Positions 8,245 to 16,231 of a DNA stretch of 64,000 nucleotides are shown one piece after another (position 1 is the first letter of the stretch; each line of letters begins with the position of its first letter). The stretch spans positions 620,001-684,000 of the forward strand of contig CAVZNV010000016.1 of the NCBI GenBank assembly GCA_963776735.1, given 5' to 3'. The position numbers and the translations under genes were made by a program. The stretch comes from PALSA-612 sp963776735 (lineage in GTDB: Bacteria > Actinomycetota > Thermoleophilia > Gaiellales > Gaiellaceae). The notes below the pieces were generated by a model. The model was not told the origin of the DNA. It saw only the letters and a list, made by a program, of their open reading frames with translations, and searched no databases.

Positions 8245-9656
8245 GCCTCGACGTGCGCCGCCACGTCCGCGAGAGGCAGCGCGAGCGCGAGTACGGCGCC
8301 CCGGCCGTCGGCCGGCTCCGCCCAAAGGCGCCCGCCGTTGGCCTCGACGAAGCCCCTGGCGATCGCAAGCCCGAGGCCTGTCCCCTGCTTCGTCTCGCCC
8401 GTCCCGCGCTCGAAGGGCTCGAAGAGCCGGTCGGTGTCACGCGGGTCGAGACCAGGCCCGTGGTCGCACACGCGAAGCACCACCTCGGCACCGGTCCGCT
8501 CGCTCGTCACCTCGACCGGATCGGCCGCCGACGACGACTCGAGGGCGTTCTCGAGCAGGTTCACGAGCGCACGCTCGACCTGGGCGGGATCGACGCGGAG
8601 CGGCGGCAGGTCGTCGGGAAGCGAGACGACGATCCGTACGCTGCCCGCTCCCAGCGACCCGAGCGCCCGCGCGACGAGACCGTCCACCGTCCACAGCTCC
8701 GGCCGCGGATTCGCCGCGCCGGCCTCGAGCCGTGACAGGTCGAGCAGATTCGCGACGAGCCGGCCGAGCCGGGCGACCTCGAGCCGGATCGACGCGACCA
8801 GCTCGGCCCGGTCGCCCGCGGACAGCTCGCCGTGATCCTGGTCGAGCACCTCACCGGCCGCACTGATCGCCGTCAGCGGCGATCGCAGGTCGTGGCCGAG
8901 CGTGCGCAGGATCGTGGTCTTGACCGCGTCGCTGCGGCGCAGGCTCTCGGCCTCGAGCGCTTTCAGCGCCAGCCGCTCCCGGTCGACCGCCGACGCCAGC
9001 AGCGAGGCCAGCGCCGGCAGCACACGGGCGAGCGCGGCCGGATCGGGATCGGCGTCGCGCGCGACCACGAGCTGGCCGATGCGCGCGTTGCCCGCGACGA
9101 GCGGGTGCGCGTCCTCGTCCGCCTGCGGCCGCCGCACCGAGCCGAGCTCGATCGAGACGCGCTGGACGCCGAGCACGGCCGCCGTCCGCGTCCCGATCCC
9201 GCTCAGCTTCGCCTGGACGAATCCCGGTTCGAGCAAGAGCGCCGAGACGTCGGCCGCGAACGCCGCCTCGCGGCCGCGCTGCTCCGCGTCGTCCGCACGC
9301 CGTCGTGCGCGCGCCGCGAGCTGCCCGACGACCACGGCGACGGCGAGGTAGACGGCGAGCGCGACCCAGTTCTCGGCCTCCCGCAGCCGGAACGTGTGCA
9401 CCGGCGGAAGGAAGAAGAAGTTGAAGGCGAGCATGCTCGCGACGGAGACCGGCAGCGCCACCCAGAGCCCGAACGCCACGGCCGTCGGCACGACCGCAAG
9501 CAGATAGAGGACGCCGAGGCTGAGCGCCGGCGCGACCTCGCGCAGCCCGAAGACGACACCTGTGGCGAGCGCGATCAGCACGGCGCCCACGACGAGCCCG
9601 AGGCCGCCGCGCAGGACGGGGTCTCGTGGAAGCCGGGCTCGGTGACGACCGTTCAC
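8241..9656 (-). CDS. KdpD-like sensor histidine kinase without the KdpD/Usp input domains
   Basis: A 471-codon gene. Four closely spaced membrane helices (DUF4118 type, containing LAFNFFFLPPVHTF) are followed by a GAF-like region. A HisKA H-box (LGHDLRSPLTAI) and HATPase motifs (NLLENALE, DHGPGLD, FEPFERG, GTGLGLAIA) come next. In KdpD this core is preceded by about 400 residues of KdpD and Usp domains; here the protein starts just before the helices. GTG 9656 is chosen because the reading frame upstream looks non-coding. A TATGCT hexamer lies 15 bases upstream. It should phosphorylate the coupled regulator; the stimulus is unknown, with potassium or osmotic stress suggested by context. Confidence 0.9.
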   Translation of the reverse strand: MNGRHRARLPRDPVLRGGLGLVVGAVLIALATGVVFGLREVAPALSLGVLYLLAVVPTAVAFGLWVALPVSVASMLAFNFFFLPPVHTFRLREAENWVALAVYLAVAVVVGQLAARARRRADDAEQRGREAAFAADVSALLLEPGFVQAKLSGIGTRTAAVLGVQRVSIELGSVRRPQADEDAHPLVAGNARIGQLVVARDADPDPAALARVLPALASLLASAVDRERLALKALEAESLRRSDAVKTTILRTLGHDLRSPLTAISAAGEVLDQDHGELSAGDRAELVASIRLEVARLGRLVANLLDLSRLEAGAANPRPELWTVDGLVARALGSLGAGSVRIVVSLPDDLPPLRVDPAQVERALVNLLENALESSSAADPVEVTSERTGAEVVLRVCDHGPGLDPRDTDRLFEPFERGTGETKQGTGLGLAIARGFVEANGGRLWAEPADGRGAVLALALPLADVAAHVEA

Positions 9657-9711
9657 GTTCGTGCTCCGCTCAGCATAGGACGCGGGCACGGCCGGCAAGC
9701 GGCCGTCGCGT

Positions 9712-10530
9712 CTACTTGGGCTTGAACGAGGACGGCAGCGGCGGCAGGTCGGTCCGACCCTCGGCCCGGATCCGGCGCTTGCGCCGGCGCGACCGGACGA
9801 GCAGGACGAGGCCAAGGACGAGCGGGATCACGAGCGCGAGCGAAAGGATCGCGACGATCGGGATCAGCCAGTCGCTGCCCAGCCGAGACTTCGTCGGCGA
9901 CGTCGTCCCGCCTCCCGGCGCGCCGAAGTCTGCCGGCCCGACCTCCTGGTGCCCGTTGCGTGCGGGGTTGTCGATCGCGGCCGTGTAGAGGCCGTTGACG
10001 AGCCATCTTCCGCGACGCTCGATCATCTCTCCCTGGAACGTGTAGCTCCCGATCTTCACGCCTGGACGCGGGTGGACGAGAAGGTTGAAGGTCACGTCTC
10101 CGGGCTGGGCGTCCAGCACACCCCAGCCGTGGAACTCCGCTCCCCGAGCCGGATACGCCAGCACAGGCAAGTTGCCCGCCTTCCACTGCGCAAGAGACGA
10201 GGACGACCTGAGCCCCGGCCCTGAAAGCGCCCAGGCGAGGGTGGGGTTCTTCCGCTCGAGCGCGGCCGGAACGAACTGATCGAGGACCTTGTCGATCGCG
10301 GTGCGCTCGGTTGCCGACACGTGCGTAACCGTCGGCGCCACCGTCTGGGCCGGGCCTTCGTTGCCCGTGGGACCGACAGCCTTGGGCGTCGTGTTCGGGA
10401 TCAGCGAGACGGCGCCCGCGATCACCGCTGCGATCACGAGCGGGATCGCGATGAAGAGCGCCCTCCGCCGCGTGCGTGGCGACCTGAGGAGCCGCGGGCG
10501 TGTTTCTTCTGCAGCCGCAGATTGCGTCAC
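9712..10530 (-). CDS. Hypothetical protein with N- and C-terminal membrane helices
   Basis: A 272-residue protein of unknown function. A basic N-terminus (RSPRTRRR) precedes one hydrophobic helix, then an extracytoplasmic domain of about 170 residues, a second helix, and a very basic cytoplasmic tail (RSRRRKRRIR). The outer domain includes a helix starting TAIDKVLDQFVPAAL and a WLVNGLYTAAI strand, reminiscent of NTF2-like lipoprotein domains, but this is weak. The GTG at 10530 starts the coding stretch; a TAACGT hexamer lies 11 bases upstream. It is divergent from ku and precedes the kinase gene by about 55 bases. Confidence 0.7.
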   Translation of the reverse strand: MTQSAAAEETRPRLLRSPRTRRRALFIAIPLVIAAVIAGAVSLIPNTTPKAVGPTGNEGPAQTVAPTVTHVSATERTAIDKVLDQFVPAALERKNPTLAWALSGPGLRSSSSLAQWKAGNLPVLAYPARGAEFHGWGVLDAQPGDVTFNLLVHPRPGVKIGSYTFQGEMIERRGRWLVNGLYTAAIDNPARNGHQEVGPADFGAPGGGTTSPTKSRLGSDWLIPIVAILSLALVIPLVLGLVLLVRSRRRKRRIRAEGRTDLPPLPSSFKPK

Positions 10531-10605
10531 ATCAAGGTTTGACGTTACCGCGAGAAGTTGGATAGCGGCGTTTCGGCACCCGTCGAAGCGGCGATACTCC
10601 GGTCC

Positions 10606-11430
10606 ATGCCCCGTCAGCGCGCGCCGCGATCGCTCTGGACGGGCTCGATCGCGTTCGGCCTCGTCAACGTGCCGGTCCGTCTCTACACGGCCGTCCACGA
10701 ACACCGGCTGCGCTTCCACCTCGTGCACGCGAAGGACGACGGGCCCATCGGCTACGAGAAGGTCTGCAAACTCGAGGACAAGCCCGTGCCGGACGGCGAG
10801 ATCGTGAAGGCGTTCGAGGTGTCGAAGGGCAAGCTCGTCCACCTCGAGGACACCGACTTCGAGGCGGCGCAGATCGAGGGCACCCGCTCGATGGAGCTCG
10901 AGGACTTCGTGCCTTACGACCAGATCGACCCGACGTTCTTCGCCCATGCGTACCTCGTCGGACCCCAGGACGGCGCCGAACGGGCCTACGCGCTGCTCGT
11001 GAAGGCGATGGAGGACTCGGGGCTGGCCGGGATCGGCAAGTTCGTGATGCGCAACCGCCAGTACCTCGGCTGCCTGCGCGTGCGCGACGGCGTGCTCATG
11101 CTCGAGCAGATGCACTTCGCGGACGAGATCGACACGCCGAAGGGGATCGTGCCGGCGAAGCTGCCGAGGCCCTCCGGCCGTGAGCTCGAGCTCGCCACCA
11201 GTCTGATCGAGAGCCTCTCCGGCGACTGGAAGCCGGGGAAGTACAAGGACACGTACACGGACGCGTTGCTGGCCGCGATCAAGCGCAAGCAGAAGGGCGA
11301 GGACGTCCACGTCGCGCCCGAAGCCGAGGAGGAGAAACCGGCCGATCTGCTCGAAGCGCTGCGCGCGAGCGTGCAGGAGGCCCAGAAGCGCCGCCGGCCG
11401 AGGGCACGGACGACGTCGAAGCGCCGTTAG
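10606..11430 (+). CDS. ku: Ku protein, non-homologous end-joining
   Basis: A 274-residue bacterial Ku that binds DNA ends as a homodimer and recruits LigD. The opening segment (SLWTGSIAFGLVNVPVRLYTA) and the core FHLVHAKDDGPIGYEKVCK are diagnostic. The C-terminus is Lys/Arg-rich (KRRRPRARTTSKRR), as in Ku proteins that bind DNA and LigD. The ATG lies 7 bases after a GATACT hexamer, so the message may be leaderless. Its stop overlaps the stop of the convergent exchanger gene. The partner ligD is in this window at 57641-59984 and carries a frameshift. Confidence 0.96.
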   Translation: MPRQRAPRSLWTGSIAFGLVNVPVRLYTAVHEHRLRFHLVHAKDDGPIGYEKVCKLEDKPVPDGEIVKAFEVSKGKLVHLEDTDFEAAQIEGTRSMELEDFVPYDQIDPTFFAHAYLVGPQDGAERAYALLVKAMEDSGLAGIGKFVMRNRQYLGCLRVRDGVLMLEQMHFADEIDTPKGIVPAKLPRPSGRELELATSLIESLSGDWKPGKYKDTYTDALLAAIKRKQKGEDVHVAPEAEEEKPADLLEALRASVQEAQKRRRPRARTTSKRR

Positions 11431-12482
11431 GGGGGTAAGAGGAACAACCCGGCGATGCCGAGGCCGAAGAGCACGATCGCGAGCACCGAGTCGGGCCCGA
11501 GCCGGCCCAGGCACCTGTACGGCCGGCCGACGATCCCGATCGCGTAGATCGCCGTCAGCATCACGCCGAGCGACGCGAGCCAGCTGTTCAGGCGCCCGGC
11601 GTCCGGGAGCACGGGCTTGCCGGCGATCAGATCTGCGAGCAGGAACAGGCAGACCTGGAACGCATTGCCGCCGAAGATGTCCCCGATCGCGAGCGCGTTG
11701 TCGCCGAGCTTCACGGCCGCGATGCCCGAGCTGATCTCCGGCAGCGCGGTCACGCCGGCGAGGACGGTGGCGCCGAAGATCGCACCGTTGATCCCGGCCC
11801 GGTTGGCCATCTCGTTTCCGGTCAGCTCGAGGAAGACGCCGGCGACGAGGGTGACCAGGCACATGCCGCCGAAGACTCCCATCACGAACCGCGTGGAGTG
11901 CTCGTGGTAAGGGTGTGCGACCACCTTGTGCGGCTCGCCGCGATGCCGGCGGCCGGGATGGCTGCCCGGCATGTCGACCTTCCAGTGGGGCTCGCGACGC
12001 AGCCGGTTGATCACGTAGATGCCAACGGTCCAGATGATCACGATGAAGAGCGACGCCGGGCTGACGACCCCGCCGATCGCGGTCGTCGCCGGCAGGAGCG
12101 AGCCGAGCAGCACGCCCGAGACGACGAGCACCACGAGCATCCCCTCGAGCACGGGGGTCAGAGCGCCGACGAGATACGTGAGCGGCCGCTCTCCGCAGGC
12201 GATGTCGCAGAGGACGAGCACCATCGTCTGCACGGCGATGCCGCCGATCAGGTTGCCTGCGGCGAGCGGTAGGTTGCCCTGGATCGCCGCCGAGACGGTG
12301 ATCGCCGCCTCCGGCAGGCTGCCCGCGACCGCGAGCAGGATGACCCCGCCGATCTCAGAGCCGAGATCGAACCGGGCGTCGAGACAGTCCGTCGTCCTCG
12401 ACAGGATCCCGCCGGCCCACCACGTGAACGCGACCGCGACGAAGAAGATCAGGAAGAGCCAGCCGAGAGCGACCCCGGACAC
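11427..12482 (-). CDS. Sodium/calcium exchanger-family membrane protein (CaCA)
   Basis: A 351-residue protein with about ten helices and two inverted alpha-repeats. The first is GSLPEAAITVSAAIQGN followed by AAGNLIGG, and the second is TALPEISSGIAAVKLGDN followed by GDIFGGNAFQ. The acidic residues in these repeats are the cation-binding positions of CaCA exchangers. A His-rich cytosolic loop lies between the halves (HPGRRHRGEPHKVVAHPYHEH) and could bind metal. The GTG at 12482 follows a GATTCT hexamer by 7 bases, and a hairpin separates it from corA, so it is probably its own transcription unit. The transported ion is presumably Ca2+. Confidence 0.85.
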   Translation of the reverse strand: MSGVALGWLFLIFFVAVAFTWWAGGILSRTTDCLDARFDLGSEIGGVILLAVAGSLPEAAITVSAAIQGNLPLAAGNLIGGIAVQTMVLVLCDIACGERPLTYLVGALTPVLEGMLVVLVVSGVLLGSLLPATTAIGGVVSPASLFIVIIWTVGIYVINRLRREPHWKVDMPGSHPGRRHRGEPHKVVAHPYHEHSTRFVMGVFGGMCLVTLVAGVFLELTGNEMANRAGINGAIFGATVLAGVTALPEISSGIAAVKLGDNALAIGDIFGGNAFQVCLFLLADLIAGKPVLPDAGRLNSWLASLGVMLTAIYAIGIVGRPYRCLGRLGPDSVLAIVLFGLGIAGLFLLPP

Positions 12483-12556
12483 GCCTCAAAGAATCGACTC
12501 CGACCCGGACGTCAGCTGCCCATGCGACGGCGCCGGCGATGCAGATCAGCAAGTGC

Positions 12557-12585
12557 GGCAAGCTGGCTTTCCCAGCCAACTTGCC
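12557..12585. terminator. Hairpin after corA
   Basis: GGCAAGCTGGCT and AGCCAACTTGCC form a 12-base stem with one C-A mismatch and a 5-base loop, starting 5 bases after the corA stop codon. There is no T-run, so it may act as a factor-dependent terminator or an mRNA end stabiliser. It separates corA from the CaCA gene. Confidence 0.5.
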
Positions 12586-12589
12586 TGAG

Positions 12590-13573
12590 TCAAAACCAGC
12601 GTTTGCGGCGGAACATGTAGAGCATGAAGGCGACCACCGCGGCCTCCGTGAGCACGGCGAGCACCAGGAACGCCTCCCACGAACCGATGTGTCGCACCAT
12701 CCAGCCGAAGTTCTGGCCGAAGAAGCCGGTGATCCAGGCGAGCGGCAGGAAGATCGTGGCGATCACGGTCAGCGCCTTCATGACCGTGTTCAGCCGGTTG
12801 GACACGGTCGAGAGGTACACGTCCATCGCGCCCGTGAGCAGGTCGCGGTAGCTGTCGATCAGGTCGCTGATCCGGATCAGATGGTCGTAGACGTCGCGGA
12901 AGTAGCGCTCGTCGTCCGGGACGAAGCCCGGCAGGTCGGCGACGCCGGCGCCGGAGAGCCGGGCGAACGTGTCGCGCTGCGGCGAGATCGCCTTGCGCAT
13001 GCCGACGAGCAGCCGCTTCATGGCGAAGATCTCCTGCAGTTCACGGTCGTCGGCGCGGCGGAAGATCGAGTTCTCCAGCTCGTCGATGCGGTCGTCGAAG
13101 TCGGCCAGGATCGGGAAGAAGCTGTCGACGAGCGCGTCGATCAGCCGGTAGAGGAGCAGGGAGGGCCGTTCGGGATCGCCCTTCCGCTTCGCGTAGCGCT
13201 CGCGGAACTCTGCGAAGGCCGGGCAGTCATCCCGGTGGACGGTCACGAGACAGCGCTCCGAGTAGAAGCAGTGCACCTCGACGAGCCTGTCCGCGTCGGG
13301 CGCCGCGCCGTAGACGACGATGAAGACGAAGTCGTCGTAGTCGTCGAGCTTCGCACGCTGCCCGAAGTTCTCGGAGTCCTCGACGGCGAGCGGATGGAAC
13401 TTGAAGACGTCCGTCAGGATCTCGAAATCGGCCTCGTCAGGCTGGTCGAGATCGAGCCAGAAGAAGTCGCTGCCGGCGAGGAGCTTCTCGATCTCCTCGC
13501 GGGTGAACTCCACCTCGGTCGAACCGCCGCCGCTGACGACGCGGCACGTGACCGGCGCGGTCGACGACTCCAC
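12590..13573 (-). CDS. corA: CorA-type magnesium transporter
   Basis: A 327-residue protein with a soluble alpha/beta N-domain, a long stalk helix, and two C-terminal helices. The signature loop between the helices reads GFFGQNFGWM, with GQN in place of the GMN of classical CorA but conserved Gly and Asn. The extreme C-terminus is basic (RRKRWF). It starts 10 bases after the Nramp-related gene and so probably shares its transcript. CorA proteins form pentameric Mg2+ (or Co2+/Ni2+) channels gated by cytosolic Mg2+. The gene context makes Mg2+ the likely ion. Confidence 0.92.
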   Translation of the reverse strand: MESSTAPVTCRVVSGGGSTEVEFTREEIEKLLAGSDFFWLDLDQPDEADFEILTDVFKFHPLAVEDSENFGQRAKLDDYDDFVFIVVYGAAPDADRLVEVHCFYSERCLVTVHRDDCPAFAEFRERYAKRKGDPERPSLLLYRLIDALVDSFFPILADFDDRIDELENSIFRRADDRELQEIFAMKRLLVGMRKAISPQRDTFARLSGAGVADLPGFVPDDERYFRDVYDHLIRISDLIDSYRDLLTGAMDVYLSTVSNRLNTVMKALTVIATIFLPLAWITGFFGQNFGWMVRHIGSWEAFLVLAVLTEAAVVAFMLYMFRRKRWF

Positions 13574-13583
13574 CGGCAGATCG

Positions 13584-14894
13584 TTACAGACTCCCGATGG
13601 TCACGGCGAGGAGCGCGACCGAGAGCGCGGACGTGACCACGACGGTCGCACCGGCGAGCACGTCGAACACTCGGCCGTTCGCGTACTGGCCCATCAGCTC
13701 GCGGTTCGACGCCAGCCGCCAGACGAAGAAGAGCGTGATCGGAAGCAGGAAGCCGTTCACCACCTGGACGCCGACGAGCAGACTGATCACCGGCACGCCT
13801 GGAAGCAGTGCGACGACCGTTCCGATCCCGATCAGCACGGTGATCACGCCCACGAACACGGGCGCCTCACGCGGCCGGTGCGAAATGCCCTTCTCGAACC
13901 CGAACGTCTCCGCGATCACGTAGGCGGCCGTGACCGGCAGGATCGCCGCCGCCAGCAGCGAGGCGCCGAGGAGGCCGACCGCGAACAGCACCTCGGCGAA
14001 ACGGCCCGCGAACGGGACGAGCGCCTTCGCCGCCTCGGCTGCACTGTTGATCGTGTGGTCGCCGTGGACGTACAGCGTCGCGCCGGTCGCGATGATGATG
14101 AAGCAGGCGACGAGGTTGGCGAAGATCGAGCCCGTGACGACCTCGGCGCGCTCGGCGTTCAGATCCTCGGGTCCGATACCGCGTTCGACGACCGCCGACT
14201 GCACGTAGAGCTGCATGAACGGCGTGATCGTCGTGCCGGCGGTCGCGATGAAGAGCAGCAGGTACGCCGAGTTCGCGTGAATGTGCGGCTCCACGACGGC
14301 CTTGCCGACCGAGCCCCAGTCGGGGCGCGCCAGGATCGCGGCGATCGGATAGGCGAAGAACGGGATCGTCATCAGCACGAAGATCCGCTCGGCCACCTTG
14401 TACGAGCCGCCGACGAGCAGCAGCCAGACGACGGCAGCCGCGATCGGCACGGACACGTACTTGGGCACATGCGCCAGCGACAGCGCGGCGCCGATCCCCA
14501 CGAACTCGCTGATGCAGATCCCGAGGTTCGCGATCAGCACCGAGACCATCGAGAAGGTCGACCAGCGCACGCCGTACTCCTCGCGGACGAGCTCGGCCAG
14601 GCCCTTGCCGGTCACCGCCCCCATCCGCGCCGCCATCTCCTGCACGACGATCAGGGAGACGGTGATCACGACCATCATCCACAGCAGGTCGTAGCCGTAC
14701 TTCGCCCCGACGGACGCGTACGTTGCGATGCCGCCGGCGTCGTTGCCGGCGTTGGCCGCGATCAGGCCGGGGCCGAGGAAGGCGACGACGAGAAGGAGGC
14801 GGGAAGCGAGCCGGCTACGCGGGCGCAGCCGCGCAGGGCGGCCGGCGACACGGTCGCGAATGCCCGCCAGGACGCTGCGTACTGGGCGGAGCAT
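13584..14894 (-). CDS. Nramp-related divalent metal transporter with altered metal site
   Basis: A 436-residue, roughly eleven-helix SLC11-like protein. The helix 1 motif DPGN of true Nramp/MntH is DAGG here (in NAGNDAGGIATY), keeping Asp but losing Asn. In helix 6 the MPH motif is TPF (in TTITPFMQLY), losing the soft Met ligand and the proton-path His. Loss of the Met is described for the Nramp-related magnesium transporters (NRMT) of Actinobacteria. The gene lies 50 bases after a soluble MgtE_N/CBS gene and 10 bases before corA, supporting Mg2+ transport. Mn2+ as substrate cannot be excluded. The ATG has an upstream GGAG. Confidence 0.85.
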   Translation of the reverse strand: MLRPVRSVLAGIRDRVAGRPARLRPRSRLASRLLLVVAFLGPGLIAANAGNDAGGIATYASVGAKYGYDLLWMMVVITVSLIVVQEMAARMGAVTGKGLAELVREEYGVRWSTFSMVSVLIANLGICISEFVGIGAALSLAHVPKYVSVPIAAAVVWLLLVGGSYKVAERIFVLMTIPFFAYPIAAILARPDWGSVGKAVVEPHIHANSAYLLLFIATAGTTITPFMQLYVQSAVVERGIGPEDLNAERAEVVTGSIFANLVACFIIIATGATLYVHGDHTINSAAEAAKALVPFAGRFAEVLFAVGLLGASLLAAAILPVTAAYVIAETFGFEKGISHRPREAPVFVGVITVLIGIGTVVALLPGVPVISLLVGVQVVNGFLLPITLFFVWRLASNRELMGQYANGRVFDVLAGATVVVTSALSVALLAVTIGSL

Positions 14895-14944
14895 CGGGCT
14901 CCGGAGTGAGCTGCCAGACCGCCATCTGGGCCAGTCTAGGGAAC

Positions 14945-16216
14945 TCAGTCTTCGCCGAACACGCCGAAGCGGCGGCGCCAGCCCTTCGGCAGCACGAGCT
15001 CGAGCACGTCGTCGACCGTGATCACGCCGGCCATCCGCTCCTCGTCGTCGACGACCGGGACGACGGTCAGGTCGAAGTCGGTCATCACACGCGCGACCTC
15101 CTCGAGGTCGGCCTCGACTCGAAGCCGCCGCGGCGGACCGGCGATCTCGGCAGCGCGCGAAGACGCATCGGCGCGCACGACGTCTGCAAGCGGCATTGCG
15201 CCGGTCAGCCGCCGGTGCGTGTTCATCACGAACACCCAGCCGAGCACGTCAGCCGGGTGGGACGACATGCGGACGCGCTCGAGGATCTCCGGCTGCGTGG
15301 CCTGGCTGTAGACGCACACGAAGTCCGGGCTCATGAGACCGCCTGCCGTCGCCGGGTCGTACCCGAGCAGCGTCCGCAGGCGGCGCCGCTTCGACTCCGG
15401 CATCAGCTCGAGGATCGGCTCGCGGCGCTCCTCGTCCAGCTCACCGAGCAGATCGGCCGCGTCGTCGGACTCCATGCGCGCCAACACCGCGGCAACCGAC
15501 GCGTCGTCGCGCTCCTCGAGAAACTCGACCTGGTGCCCGGGCTCGAGCTCCTCGAACAGGTCGGCCTCGAGCTCGGGGTCGTGCCCGACGGCGGCGATGA
15601 TCTCCTCGCCCTCGTCGTGCGACGCAGCCTCGACGAGGTCGGCGAGCTCCGCCGGGTGGAGCCGCGACAGCTTCGGATGCGGCACACGGAGCCGGACAGT
15701 CGGAACGTGACCGGTGAACGGCTCGACGCTCTGCCAGTCGAGGAACGAGCTCGCGCCGACGTTCCGTGCGATCCGACCTGGAAGCAAGCGTCGCGCAAAG
15801 CCGCGCATGCCCACGTCGACGCCGACGACGCGGTACCAGCCCTCGAGGCGCGCCAGCTCGATCTCGTTCGCCCGCACGAGCCGCGCGCCGTCGACGTTGA
15901 TCAGCTGCCGGTCGAGGACATCGCGCTTGAGCAGCACCTCGTACTCGCGGCGCGTGAACGGCTGCAGGTCGAGGCGCGGCGATCGCACGACCACGCGGCC
16001 GTGCTCCAGCTCGGCGATCTCGTCGGCCGGCAGAAACACCTGGCGGCCGGCGACGGTGGCGAGAACCCCGGTGACGGGAGGGTAGTCCCCCTCGCCGAGA
16101 CGGACGATCAGGTCGTCGACACGGCCGAGCTTCCCGCCGGAGGGGTCGACGACGTCGCCGCCGGCGACGAGCGAGAGGTGGAGCAGCGTCGGCTGCGGCC
16201 CGGCGAGCGTGGCCAT
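14945..16216 (-). CDS. Soluble PRC-barrel / MgtE N-domain / CBS-pair protein
   Basis: A 423-residue protein with no membrane segment. Two PRC-barrel-like modules (about residues 15-85 and 90-165) come first. An MgtE_N superhelix follows (about 195-290: HPAELADLVEAAS, ARMESDDAADLLGEL, EERREPILELMP). Last is a CBS pair (about 300-420: GGLMSPDFVCVYSQ, then VVPVVDDEERMAGVITVDDVLE). This is the cytosolic Mg2+-sensing part of MgtE without the channel domain. It is followed by the Nramp-related transporter gene, so it may gate that protein (inference). A TATCGT hexamer 6 bases before the ATG suggests its own leaderless promoter. Confidence 0.88.
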   Translation of the reverse strand: MATLAGPQPTLLHLSLVAGGDVVDPSGGKLGRVDDLIVRLGEGDYPPVTGVLATVAGRQVFLPADEIAELEHGRVVVRSPRLDLQPFTRREYEVLLKRDVLDRQLINVDGARLVRANEIELARLEGWYRVVGVDVGMRGFARRLLPGRIARNVGASSFLDWQSVEPFTGHVPTVRLRVPHPKLSRLHPAELADLVEAASHDEGEEIIAAVGHDPELEADLFEELEPGHQVEFLEERDDASVAAVLARMESDDAADLLGELDEERREPILELMPESKRRRLRTLLGYDPATAGGLMSPDFVCVYSQATQPEILERVRMSSHPADVLGWVFVMNTHRRLTGAMPLADVVRADASSRAAEIAGPPRRLRVEADLEEVARVMTDFDLTVVPVVDDEERMAGVITVDDVLELVLPKGWRRRFGVFGED

Positions 16217-16222
16217 GCGAAC

Positions 16223-16228
16223 ACGATA
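16223..16228 (-). promoter_or_regulatory. Leaderless -10 element of the MgtE_N/CBS gene
   Basis: TATCGT on the minus strand ends 6 bases before the ATG at 16216, so transcription would start at or next to the start codon. No ribosome-binding site is present. Confidence 0.55.
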
Positions 16229-16231
16229 CGC

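Noticed and set aside
14945..16216. Complete MgtE magnesium channel
   Set aside because: No membrane domain follows the CBS pair; the chain ends at residue 423.
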